From contig NZ_CP080998.1 of NCBI RefSeq assembly GCF_019645835.1, forward strand, positions 496,001 to 560,000: a stretch of 64,000 nt of DNA. Direction: 5' to 3'. Each line of letters starts with the position of its first letter. Positions within the stretch are counted from its first letter, which is position 1. Below are positions 34,441 through 42,018 of this stretch, in pieces. The notes beneath the pieces are model-generated. The model did not search any database. It had not been told where the DNA came from and worked only from the letters and a program-made list of their open reading frames with translations. Position numbers and translations under genes: made by a program. The DNA comes from Mycolicibacterium holsaticum DSM 44478 = JCM 12374 (GTDB lineage Bacteria; Actinomycetota; Actinomycetes; Mycobacteriales; Mycobacteriaceae).

Positions 34441-35003
34441 CCGCGGTGGCGTTGCTGCTGGCGGCGGCTGTGCTGATTGGCCCGGGCGCTTCACGCCGGC
34501 TGCCGGCTGCGCCGAAATCCGCTCGGGTCCAACGGGAGCGCGGCCGAACTGATCCGCTGGCCGCGGCGTCCACGTTCGAGGTGTTCGCCGCCTGCCTACG
34601 TTCGGGGATGGCGGTGTCGACGGCGGCTGCGGCGTCGGCGCCGCTCGCCCCGCCGCACCTGGCCCGGCTGCTGACCCGGGCCGCGGACCTGTTGGCGCTG
34701 GGCGCAGATCCGGCGGTGGCCTGGTCGGATCCCATCGGGCACCCGGACCAGCACACCGATGCGCTGCTGCGGCTGGCGCGGCGTTCGGCGTCATCGGGTG
34801 CCGCGCTGGCCGAAGGCAGCACGGATCTGGCCGCCCGAACCCGCGATGACGCCGCGGCCGCGGCTCGCGCGGCGGCCGAGCGGGCGTCGGTGTTGATCGC
34901 CGGACCGCTGGGGGTGTGTTACCTGCCGGCATTTCTGTGCCTGGGCATTGTCCCGGTGGTCGTCGGGCTGGCCGGTGACGTGTTGCGTTCGGGAGTCCTG
35001 TGA
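34437..35003 (+). CDS. tadC: TadC-like pilus inner-membrane protein
   Basis: A 188-aa T2SSF-type platform protein with a hydrophobic N-terminus, a helical domain (FEVFAACLRSGMAVSTAAAASAP), and a final membrane pair (VCYLPAFLCLGIVPVVVGLAGDVL). ATG 34437 overlaps the tadB stop (ATGA). It corresponds to Rv3657c. The small pilin gene follows after 24 bp with its own ribosome-binding site. Confidence 0.86.
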   Translation: MTAVALLLAAAVLIGPGASRRLPAAPKSARVQRERGRTDPLAAASTFEVFAACLRSGMAVSTAAAASAPLAPPHLARLLTRAADLLALGADPAVAWSDPIGHPDQHTDALLRLARRSASSGAALAEGSTDLAARTRDDAAAAARAAAERASVLIAGPLGVCYLPAFLCLGIVPVVVGLAGDVLRSGVL

Positions 35004-35027
35004 TTCGAGATAGGGAAAGGAAACACC

Positions 35028-35231
35028 ATGCTGGCGGACAAGATTCGGGCAGCCCAAGCACGGTTTGCACTGCTGTTGGTCGACGAGGACGGAATGTCGA
35101 CCGTCGAGTACGCGATCGGTACGGTGGCCGCCGCGGCGTTCGGCGCCATCTTGTACACGGTGGTCACCGGCGACTCGATCGTCAGCGCGCTGACCAACAT
35201 CATCAACCGCGCGCTGAACACCAATGCCTAG
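35028..35231 (+). CDS. Flp-type pilin, DUF4244 (Rv3656c-like)
   Basis: A 67-aa prepilin. A short charged leader ends in Gly, and the hydrophobic segment begins MSTVEYAIGTVAAAAFGAILYTVV with Glu at +5 of the predicted cleavage site (G|MSTVE), the class used by Flp/TadV prepilin peptidases. A strong GGAAAGGA ribosome-binding site precedes ATG 35028, consistent with a major pilin made in larger amounts than the machine proteins. No prepilin peptidase is in this window. Confidence 0.9.
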   Translation: MLADKIRAAQARFALLLVDEDGMSTVEYAIGTVAAAAFGAILYTVVTGDSIVSALTNIINRALNTNA

Positions 35232-35254
35232 GTGACGAGTTCGGCGGTGCGACG

Positions 35255-35554
35255 GTGGAGGCGGCGTTCGCGCTCGCGGGTCTCGTCGTCGTCCTGGTCC
35301 TGTGCGTGGCCGGGCTCGCCGCGGTGTCGATGCACATCCGATGCGTCGACGCGGCGCGCGAGGCCGCCCGGCTCGCGGCGCGCGGTGATGACGGTGCGGC
35401 CGTCGCGCGCGGCGTCGCACCCGAGGGTGCGGTGGTGGGGGTGCGGCGCGACGGTGCGCTGGTGGTCGCGACGGTCAGCGCGCGCTCGGCGCTGCTGCCG
35501 GGCCTCACGGTCGCCGCGCGGGCGGTGGCCGCCGTGGAGCCCGGCGTGCGGTGA
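35255..35554 (+). CDS. TadE-like minor pilin (start uncertain)
   Basis: The frame encodes a TadE-type pseudopilin: GGATVEAAFALAGLVVVLVLCVAGLAAVSM, then IRCVDAAREAARLAARGD. The only in-frame start codon near the N-terminus is GTG 35255, which would remove the Gly of the prepilin cleavage site (G|GATVE). No ATG, GTG, TTG or CTG exists in frame between that point and the middle of the pilin gene. GTG 35232 would give a good N-terminus if one base were added after it. Either translation starts at an unusual codon or a one-base deletion is present. Homologue: Rv3655c. Confidence 0.7.
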   Translation: MEAAFALAGLVVVLVLCVAGLAAVSMHIRCVDAAREAARLAARGDDGAAVARGVAPEGAVVGVRRDGALVVATVSARSALLPGLTVAARAVAAVEPGVR

Positions 35555-35570
35555 GGAGGGTTCGGCGACC

Positions 35571-35897
35571 GTGGCCGGCGTCGCGGCGATGGCGGTGGTG
35601 TTGGCGGTCACCGTCGGCGCGGTATATGTCGGTGCGGCGGTGATCGGCCGTCACCGCGCGCAGGCGGCTGCCGATCTGGCCGCGCTGGCGGCCGCGGTGT
35701 CCCTTGCCGATGGCACGGCGGTGGCGTGTGCGCAGGCATCCCAGATCGCGGACGCGATGGACGCGAGCGTTGCGCGCTGCGCGGTCGAGAACCTCGACGT
35801 CGTGGTCGCCGTGCAGGTTCAGGTCGCGGTTGGGCGGCTGGCGGTCGGCCCGGCGCGTGCGGTCGCGCGGGCCGGCCCGGTCGACGCCACCGGTTGA
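35571..35897 (+). CDS. Rv3654c-like TadE/Flp-associated secreted protein
   Basis: A 108-aa product with an N-terminal hydrophobic segment (AGVAAMAVVLAVTVGAVYVGAAVIG), then AQAAADLAALAAAVSLADG, the Rv3654c/TadG-like pattern, with two cysteines (VACAQAS, VARCAVEN) probably paired. GTG 35571 follows GGAGGG at about 10 nt. As with the previous gene, pilin-like residues (EEGSATV) lie upstream of the start, in frame with a GTG (35551) only if one base were added. It is the last gene of the tad operon. Confidence 0.72.
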   Translation: MAGVAAMAVVLAVTVGAVYVGAAVIGRHRAQAAADLAALAAAVSLADGTAVACAQASQIADAMDASVARCAVENLDVVVAVQVQVAVGRLAVGPARAVARAGPVDATG

Positions 35898-35939
35898 CAG
35901 GGCGACTGAAGTGCCGACAGGAAGTCCTCCGACGGCCGG

Positions 35940-37253
35940 TCAGCGGCGCAGGTCGACGACCCGCAGCGGCGTGCGCGCCGTGCCGGGCGGGGTCCAGTCG
36001 AACGGAACGGCCTGTGCCCGGTACACCAGCGACGTCAAGGTGAGCCGGTCGACTCCGGGCACCCTCGGTTGTTTGACCTCGGGTTCGCCGGCCACGCCGT
36101 ATCCCGCATACGGGCTGTGGTACTCCCACACGACGTCGCCGCCGGCGGTCACCTGAAAAATCCGCCCCTGCATACCTTCGGTGATCAGCGTGTTGCCGTT
36201 GGGAAGCCGCTGGGCGCTGCTGACGAACGAACTGAAGAAGGTCCACGAAGGCAGCCCGGAGTCCTCGGCCGTGTACTGCCAGACGATCTCCTCGGTGGCG
36301 GGATCGATTTCGAGAACCCGGGACCCGGCGTAGATTCCGATGCCGGCGGGCGGGTAGCCCGCGCCGCCCTGGTTGTCGAACACCAGGATGTTGCCCGCGC
36401 CGGGCAGGCCGGGCGCGATCAGGTGCGGGTTGTGCTGGCCGCAAATCTGATCGAGCGGACGCGGCACCTTGTGCGCGTTGATGCGCTGGTGCTGCGCGCC
36501 CGCCGGATCGTCGAAGTAAGGCCCCAGTTTCCAGGCGAGGGCTCCCGTCGACTTGTCGATGAGCGCGACGACGTTGGCCTTGCGGAAGCTGACCAGGATG
36601 TTGTCGGGATGAAAGACGCTGTCGGCCTGCGCGCTACTCCAGCGGTTGGGGCCAAGGGATTTGGCGCTGTTCATCTCCAGGTAGCCCCACGGGTCCTCGG
36701 GATCACGGGCCACCGTCGCGCGCAGCGCGGCCCAGCCGTCTGCGGAGAAGCCGAACTCGTCGAGGTGGTCACCGGCAAGCCAGCTCCACACGATCTCACC
36801 GTCCGGGGCGACTTCGTACAAACCTTGATCGCCGACGACGTCGTCGCCCAGGCCGGGCACCGCCCTCGGCGCTGTCACGAGGATCAGCCGGTTGCCGTTG
36901 GGCAGCAACTCCCAGTCGTGGTTCTGTCGGGCCGCGCCGCCGGGAGCCTGCCTGCCCCACTCCCACACGACCTCGCCATCCCAGTCGAGTTGGCCCACCG
37001 TGCCGTTGGCGTAGATGCCGCCGCGGGCGTCGCCGCTGTCGGACAGCTGCACTCCGACATCGCCGACGCGCCCGCGGTTGAGCACAGGGTCGAGGATCCG
37101 CGGGGGAACTCCGGCATACGGCCAATCGTGGACGACGCTGCCGGTGAGGTCGATCAGTCGGGTGACCGAATCGGCCCCGGTGAACAGGACATAGGAGCCA
37201 AAGACGAGTTCGGGATCGAGGTAGGTGACTCCCGCTAGCCGAACGAATGCCAT
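35940..37253 (-). CDS. Arylsulfotransferase (ASST)-like beta-propeller protein
   Basis: A 437-aa protein with repeated propeller blades of the type GxxxWxW (VVWEWGRQAPGG, IVWSWLAGDHLDEFG, IVWQYTAEDSG, VVWEYHSPYAGYG) and conserved NHDWELLPNGNRLI and QHNPHLIAPGLPGAGNILVFDNQGG, as in arylsulfotransferase-family proteins. No signal peptide is seen, so it is predicted to be cytoplasmic, unlike the periplasmic enterobacterial ASST. It starts the accessory region after the tad operon. Whether it belongs to the carbamoyltransferase cluster is uncertain. Confidence 0.75.
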   Translation of the reverse strand: MAFVRLAGVTYLDPELVFGSYVLFTGADSVTRLIDLTGSVVHDWPYAGVPPRILDPVLNRGRVGDVGVQLSDSGDARGGIYANGTVGQLDWDGEVVWEWGRQAPGGAARQNHDWELLPNGNRLILVTAPRAVPGLGDDVVGDQGLYEVAPDGEIVWSWLAGDHLDEFGFSADGWAALRATVARDPEDPWGYLEMNSAKSLGPNRWSSAQADSVFHPDNILVSFRKANVVALIDKSTGALAWKLGPYFDDPAGAQHQRINAHKVPRPLDQICGQHNPHLIAPGLPGAGNILVFDNQGGAGYPPAGIGIYAGSRVLEIDPATEEIVWQYTAEDSGLPSWTFFSSFVSSAQRLPNGNTLITEGMQGRIFQVTAGGDVVWEYHSPYAGYGVAGEPEVKQPRVPGVDRLTLTSLVYRAQAVPFDWTPPGTARTPLRVVDLRR

Positions 37254-37335
37254 ATCGGGTCAGCGTTGCCGACCGCGCGCAACCGCGAAACGGTCCCGAT
37301 CGGCGTGAGCAAAACCCTGGCGGACGTGCCGGCGT

Positions 37336-39582
37336 TCAAACCCGTGCGCGCTGGCTTTCCCACGCCGACAGCAACCCGGTGAATCGGCTGCGCTCGGGCT
37401 GGTCTTGCCATGCCGCGTAGGTGACGCCGTCGTCGGCCACCAGCAGCACCGCGTCCAGACCCTTGGCGCGGCGTAGCGTGTCGATCGCCTGCGCCGGGGT
37501 CTGCACGATGGGGCCGGCGATGTTGAAAGACGTATTGACAGACATCTCCACCCCGATGCGACGGCCGAGCGCCTTCAGATAGGCGTAGGTGAGGGGATCG
37601 TCCTTTTGGCGCACGATCTGGATTCGGCCGGTGCCGTCGGCGTGAATCACCGCAGGAACCTTGTAGCGTGCGCGCGGCTTCGCGCGCGCCGTGAGAACCA
37701 TGTAGTCATAGGCGCGGTAGTCGGCGTCGGATGCGCCCGGATGCAGCTCGAAATATTCACGCGCGGCGTGCAGCGTCGCCATCGGCGCCAGCGGGCGGAT
37801 CGCCTCGCGGTATTTGACGCGTTCGTTCAGGTGCTCACGCGCCTGCGGATCGCAGGGGTTGGCGAAGATCGAACGATGGCCCAAGGCGCGTGGCCCGGTC
37901 TCGGCAGGCCCCTGATACAGCGCGATGACGGCGTTCTGCGCCACCATGAAAGCCATCAGATCGGCCACCGCGTCACGGCCGTCCGGCGTCGAGATGTCGC
38001 CAACCCGGCACGAGGCGACATCCTCGAGTGCCGCCGCGACGTCATCTGTTGCGGGCGAGGTGCCGCAGTAAAACGCATGCGTCAACGCGGCGCCGCGCGG
38101 CGCACCGGCTTTATGCGCCATCTGCCAGGCAGCGCCGATGGTGACACCGGCGTCGCCGGGAGTCGGCGGCACCCACAGATGTAAGCACGCGTTGTGCCGT
38201 TGCGCCTTGGTGAACCACGCCTCGTCGAAGTGTTCGAGCAGCCGCATGTTGCCCAGGGCGTTGAGCGCCACGCCGCCTGTCAGCACCAGGCGGTTGGCGC
38301 CGGTGACCCGCAGCAGGTGATCGACGATATGGATCAAGGCATCCTCGAACACCAGTTGCGTCGCCGCCGCCTTGTCGAGGCGGTCTTCGGTGTCAGGCCG
38401 CTGGTCGATATCTTCGACGCGCAACATGGCGTCGGGGTTCCAGAGTTGTTCTGCGGTGAGCGGATCGCCGAGAATCTCGATGAGCCGGGGGCCGTAGGGC
38501 CGGTCAAACGGTCGGCAATACCAGTTGGCCATGGAGCGGTTGAGCCTGACCTCGCCGCCGGCGCCGAACTGCAGCACCTCCCTCAGGCGCGGATAGTATG
38601 GGTTGGTCGCGCGATCCATATCACCCCACGCCGCGGCGCCCATGTAGCGGCCCTCGCTGGACAGGACGGTCCAGCCGCCCTGGGTCGAGGAGATCGTGCT
38701 GTAAAAGGCCCCGAGTGAGTCGAACACGCTGTCGTTGCAATACAACCGACGCATCGCGCCGCGCTCGGCGACGTACAGGGACACCGATCCCCGGTCCCCG
38801 GTGCCGTCGAGTACCGCGATCGCCACCGGTTCCTCATCGTCGGCGAACGGCGAGGCCGCAAACGAAAACCAGGCGTGGTTGTCATGGTGCGGCATGCAGA
38901 TCAGCGGGACCGGATACCTCGATCCCAACTGCTTGCCGAGAATCTCTGGCGTGCGCCACATCTGGCAAAAGCGTCTCCGGTGCAGACCGGCGAAATCGGG
39001 AAGACGGAGCAGCCTGAAACCGGCCGGCGCTTCCTCGACGACTGCACGCGTCAGCGTAGCCAACAGCGCCGGGTAATCCCAGGATGTGACGAACGCGTCG
39101 ATGTCGCCGACATCGAGGCCCATGCTGCGTAGCGTGGCGACCATCGCATCGAGTGATCGACGTGGATATTCGGTGGTGTGCTTGGTTCCCGAAAAGCGTT
39201 CCTCTTCATTGTTGACGATGATGCGCGGACCATTCGCCATCGTCACCTCGATGAGCGCGACGCCGGTGTTGTGGGTTCCTGGCGCGGCAAGGCCCGCGAG
39301 ATAGACGGTCGCGCCCCGGTCCAACTTCTCCCGGATCGACGCGATGCGCTGGCCGGCGAAGGCCGAGTCCAGCCCGTGAAATCCCATCCACCCCATGACC
39401 CAGATCGCGATTCTGTGGACGACGTGAAAACTTGCCGCACCCAGTTTCGGGTGGCGGGGACCAATTCGCACGCTCGGTCGCGCCGAATCGGCGCGCGGGC
39501 CGTCCGCACGGTGAACGGACAGTTGACTGCGAGGTGACGCCGGGTCTTGATACCTGGTCTGGGTTTGCGGAAGTCCCAGCAT
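37336..39582 (-). CDS. NodU/CmcH-family carbamoyltransferase
   Basis: A 748-aa O-carbamoyltransferase that would move the carbamoyl group of carbamoyl phosphate to a hydroxyl via carbamoyl-AMP. The Kae1-like domain has MPHHDNHAWFSF, VLDGTGDRGSVSLY, EGRYMGAAAWGD and LVLTGGVALN. The YrdC-like C-terminal domain has GPAETGPRALGHRSIFANP and EAIRPLAPM. About 100 extra N-terminal residues precede the usual start, so MGWMGFHGL (inside) is another possible start. ATG 39582 has AGAGG upstream. Two CAGTR-N6-TACTG sites lie in its promoter gap. It is probably a tailoring enzyme of the cluster. Confidence 0.88.
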   Translation of the reverse strand: MLGLPQTQTRYQDPASPRSQLSVHRADGPRADSARPSVRIGPRHPKLGAASFHVVHRIAIWVMGWMGFHGLDSAFAGQRIASIREKLDRGATVYLAGLAAPGTHNTGVALIEVTMANGPRIIVNNEEERFSGTKHTTEYPRRSLDAMVATLRSMGLDVGDIDAFVTSWDYPALLATLTRAVVEEAPAGFRLLRLPDFAGLHRRRFCQMWRTPEILGKQLGSRYPVPLICMPHHDNHAWFSFAASPFADDEEPVAIAVLDGTGDRGSVSLYVAERGAMRRLYCNDSVFDSLGAFYSTISSTQGGWTVLSSEGRYMGAAAWGDMDRATNPYYPRLREVLQFGAGGEVRLNRSMANWYCRPFDRPYGPRLIEILGDPLTAEQLWNPDAMLRVEDIDQRPDTEDRLDKAAATQLVFEDALIHIVDHLLRVTGANRLVLTGGVALNALGNMRLLEHFDEAWFTKAQRHNACLHLWVPPTPGDAGVTIGAAWQMAHKAGAPRGAALTHAFYCGTSPATDDVAAALEDVASCRVGDISTPDGRDAVADLMAFMVAQNAVIALYQGPAETGPRALGHRSIFANPCDPQAREHLNERVKYREAIRPLAPMATLHAAREYFELHPGASDADYRAYDYMVLTARAKPRARYKVPAVIHADGTGRIQIVRQKDDPLTYAYLKALGRRIGVEMSVNTSFNIAGPIVQTPAQAIDTLRRAKGLDAVLLVADDGVTYAAWQDQPERSRFTGLLSAWESQRARV

Positions 39583-39666
39583 CGTTCGACCTCTTCCACT
39601 AGTCAGCAGCACGCGGTTGGGTTCGCCGTTGAAAGGCAGGTTAGAAGCGGCCGTACGCTCCTGCGT

Positions 39667-39682
39667 CAGTAGCCGGGTACTG
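39667..39682. promoter_or_regulatory. Cluster operator CAGTA-N6-TACTG, site 1
   Basis: CAGTA-GCCGGG-TACTG in the 275-bp divergent gap, 85-100 bp before the carbamoyltransferase start. Same half-sites and 6-bp spacing as the other three sites of the locus. Confidence 0.65.
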
Positions 39683-39768
39683 CAACTGGTCGCCGCTGTC
39701 GGCTCCACTACTGAACTGCCGCCCGCCTCGACCCGCTCAGTACCACCGCGTCGGGGCCCGCGAGATTG

Positions 39769-39784
39769 CAGTGGCGCGCTACTG
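39769..39784. promoter_or_regulatory. Cluster operator CAGTG-N6-TACTG, site 2
   Basis: CAGTG-GCGCGC-TACTG, extended on both sides to TGCAGT...ACTGCA, 74-89 bp before the small-ORF/oxidoreductase operon. It sits 102 bp from site 1 in the same divergent gap; the rest of the gap holds only scattered half-sites. Confidence 0.68.
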
Positions 39785-39857
39785 CATTCGCCGCACCGGA
39801 TGCGCGTGAGGATTCCGGTTGCGGAGGTTCCCCGAAAATCGCGGTGAGGAAGCTGCC

Positions 39858-40089
39858 ATGACCATTGATCAAGTCGCGCCGGCGGCGCCGCCTGAACTCG
39901 ATGCGCAGGCCTCGATGAACATGCACTTCAGTAGGTGGGTCGAGCAACGCCGGGCCGAATTCGACCGTGAGCGCACCGTGGCACCGAGGGTCGCCCGGAT
40001 GCTGGCCACCGGCAACGTGCTGTGTCTTTCACCCGACGAGCGCCTACGGCGACACCGTTGTCGTTGATGTCGTGAGGAACCGGAGATGA
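39858..40089 (+). pseudogene. Small ORF of unknown function with an apparent one-base insertion
   Basis: ATG 39858 with GAGGAAG upstream opens a frame that stops at 40067 after 69 codons. The last 8 residues (LRRHRCR-type) look unlike the rest. Removing one C at 40043-40044 restores a 75-76-residue frame ending YGDTVVVDVVRNRR, whose TGA overlaps the next ATG (ATGA) as expected in this operon. The N-terminal part has VEQRRAEFDRERTVAPRVARML and is helical and charged. I recognise no family. It is either a recent frameshift, a sequencing error, or programmed. Confidence 0.55.
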
Positions 40090-40175
40090 TCGACCGCGAC
40101 CGCGAAATCCACGCCGACCTCGACCTGACGGCCGCCGTTGTGGCGAGCAGACAGTCGGCCAACGACCGTGTGTGA
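40086..40175 (+). CDS. Tiny ORF (29 aa) between the frameshifted ORF and the oxidoreductase
   Basis: ATG 40086 follows CCGGAG closely and overlaps the restored stop of the preceding ORF. It encodes an acidic peptide (MIDRDREIHADLDLTAAVVA...) and ends at a TGA overlapping the oxidoreductase start region. Position and overlaps support translation. It may instead be a fragment of a once longer gene. Confidence 0.4.
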   Translation: MIDRDREIHADLDLTAAVVASRQSANDRV

Positions 40176-41817
40176 GCAGCGGTCTCGAGTAGTCGTTATC
40201 GGCGCGGGCATCGGAGGTTCGGCATTGACGCTGCTGCTTGCTCATGCCGGTATCCCGGTGACCCTGCTGGAGAAAAACAGGTACCTTGGCGGATCGTGTG
40301 CGGGATACCAGAAGCAGGGATTCCAAATCGATTTCGGCACCCACATGTTCTCCCGCGGACCACGCGGACCGTTGGGGGAGGTGCTACGCCGAACTGGTAG
40401 TCCGCGCGCGATCGAGTTCCGGCGCACCAAGAACATCGCCGAGTTCTGCTGTCCTGACCGATCGGGAAATGTTGGGCTGGAAAAGATCCCACTTCCGAAC
40501 GAGATATGCCGAATGCCCGCGATGGCCCTGCGGCTGGCCCATTACATGCATTTGAATCTCGCCCAGCTGAGTCAGGCCGCCAAGTTGCTGACCGCGGTCA
40601 TGACCATGGACGACGACGAGGTCGCCTCCTGGAACCACCGCACGGTGGACGAATTCGTCGCTCAGTACACCGCCAGCCCACGCGTGCGTGAAGCCCTGTG
40701 TTGCATACTCGGTCTCTACTTCGTCCTGCCGCCGTGGGAAACGTCGGCAGGTGAAGGGATCTATTGTTTTCAGCGGATGTTCCGTGACAACTGGCTCAGT
40801 TACCCTGCGGGGGGAGCCAAAGCAATCCCGACTGCCTACTGTCGGCTCGCCGAAGCCCGGGGCGCCGAAATCCGTACCGGCGCCGGCGTAAGACGCATCC
40901 TGATTGCTGACGGCGCGGTTCGAGGTGTCGAAACCTACAACGGAACGAAGATCCATGCGGACACCGTCATCTCGACGTCAAGCATGCGGACAACCGTCCT
41001 ACGGCTGTGCGATCCAGCCCAGTTGCCCGATGCTTACGTGCAGCGTGCACGTGAGATCCGCGGCTCGCAGATCGCGGTGCAACTCAAGATCGCACTGAAC
41101 AAGCCATTGGTCGATGCGGGTTGCGTGTTGGGCGCATTCGGTGACAATGCCAACGTGTTCACGTCCCGTGGCGACACAATTCGCGAAGTCTTTGATCAGT
41201 TGGTTCATGGGCGAGTTCCCGACGTGATTCCGTTCTACTGCCCCGTCCCAACGAACTTCGACCCGTCACTGGCCCCGCCCGGACACCAGTTGCTCACCAT
41301 GTGCACGCTGGCTCCGACGACTGATGTCGAATTGTCCAGTTCGCCAACGGAATGGAAAGAAGCGATGCTCAATACGATGCGCAAGATCGCGCCTGGGCTC
41401 GACGAGCACGTGTTGTTCATCGATTGCACCACCACGAGCTGGATGGCGCACTGGATAGGCAAAGAGTACGGCCCGGCCATCTCCACCGCTCAGACGCCCG
41501 AGCAGGTCGGTGCTATGCGCCCCACCGTTGTCACACCGATCACCGGTCTATACCTCGCAGGCGACGGGGCCGGCGGCCGCGGCGTCGGTACGGAATTGGC
41601 CGCGGACAGCGCCATGGAATGCGCCGAGCAAGTTGTCGCCGACCTTGGCCGTACCATCCCCTCGACCTGGCGCACTCACCGTCACAAGCAACCCGACACG
41701 CTGCGAAGCCTGCGCCGGATCGTCCGGCCCTCACCGACAGTGACGACTACTCCTCGCCTTCGCGCCCTTCCGGGAGCACCGGCGACCCGCTCAAAAGAGC
41801 GTGGCGATGTGGCATGA
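40168..41817 (+). CDS. CrtI-like FAD-dependent oxidoreductase (phytoene desaturase/retinol saturase superfamily)
   Basis: A 549-aa flavoprotein. It has the dinucleotide motif VVVIGAGIGGSALTLLLAHAG, then LLEKNRYLGGSCAGY and DFGTHMF, as in CrtI-type desaturases and isomerases, and a C-terminal FAD motif ITGLYLAGDGAGGRGVGTELAADSAME. The substrate is probably a polyene or other hydrophobic chain, but this is inference. GTG 40168 is inside the end of the tiny ORF; TTG 40138 is an alternative. It is the main gene of its operon. The P450 gene follows on the same strand after a gap that holds operator site 3. Confidence 0.85.
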   Translation: MCEQRSRVVVIGAGIGGSALTLLLAHAGIPVTLLEKNRYLGGSCAGYQKQGFQIDFGTHMFSRGPRGPLGEVLRRTGSPRAIEFRRTKNIAEFCCPDRSGNVGLEKIPLPNEICRMPAMALRLAHYMHLNLAQLSQAAKLLTAVMTMDDDEVASWNHRTVDEFVAQYTASPRVREALCCILGLYFVLPPWETSAGEGIYCFQRMFRDNWLSYPAGGAKAIPTAYCRLAEARGAEIRTGAGVRRILIADGAVRGVETYNGTKIHADTVISTSSMRTTVLRLCDPAQLPDAYVQRAREIRGSQIAVQLKIALNKPLVDAGCVLGAFGDNANVFTSRGDTIREVFDQLVHGRVPDVIPFYCPVPTNFDPSLAPPGHQLLTMCTLAPTTDVELSSSPTEWKEAMLNTMRKIAPGLDEHVLFIDCTTTSWMAHWIGKEYGPAISTAQTPEQVGAMRPTVVTPITGLYLAGDGAGGRGVGTELAADSAMECAEQVVADLGRTIPSTWRTHRHKQPDTLRSLRRIVRPSPTVTTTPRLRALPGAPATRSKERGDVA

Positions 41818-41905
41818 CGACATGACGCGGCGGCCATGCAATGGGACGAGCGTGGACGGGAACGGCAGCGACTCAGTAGTACTGCGCCGAACCCGCGCGA
41901 AATAG

Positions 41906-41921
41906 CAGTAGCGCGTTACTG
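41906..41921. promoter_or_regulatory. Cluster operator CAGTA-N6-TACTG, site 3
   Basis: CAGTA-GCGCGT-TACTG, 98-113 bp before the P450 start. A shorter palindrome, CAGTA-G-TACTG (41874-41884), lies 21 bp upstream and reuses the same half-sites. Confidence 0.68.
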
Positions 41922-42018
41922 GCCTCACCTAAGCCAACGGAAGCGACGATTTCATCACGGAACTCGACGCTCGACGTGGCCGCCATCGTTCCGCCATGAC
42001 GTCGACGGAGGTATCACG

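Noticed and set aside
33475..35070. 531-aa minus-strand frame across tadB and tadC
   Set aside because: Pro/Arg-rich shadow of the tad operon, which is tightly coupled on the plus strand.
35000..35254. Upstream extension of the TadE-like frame back to 35000
   Set aside because: It would be read out of frame through the whole pilin gene and has an Arg/His-rich shadow sequence.
41836..42018. 61-residue N-terminal extension of the P450
   Set aside because: It runs through operator site 3 and has no ribosome-binding site; ATG 42019 has GGAGGT 6 nt upstream and gives a normal P450 length.
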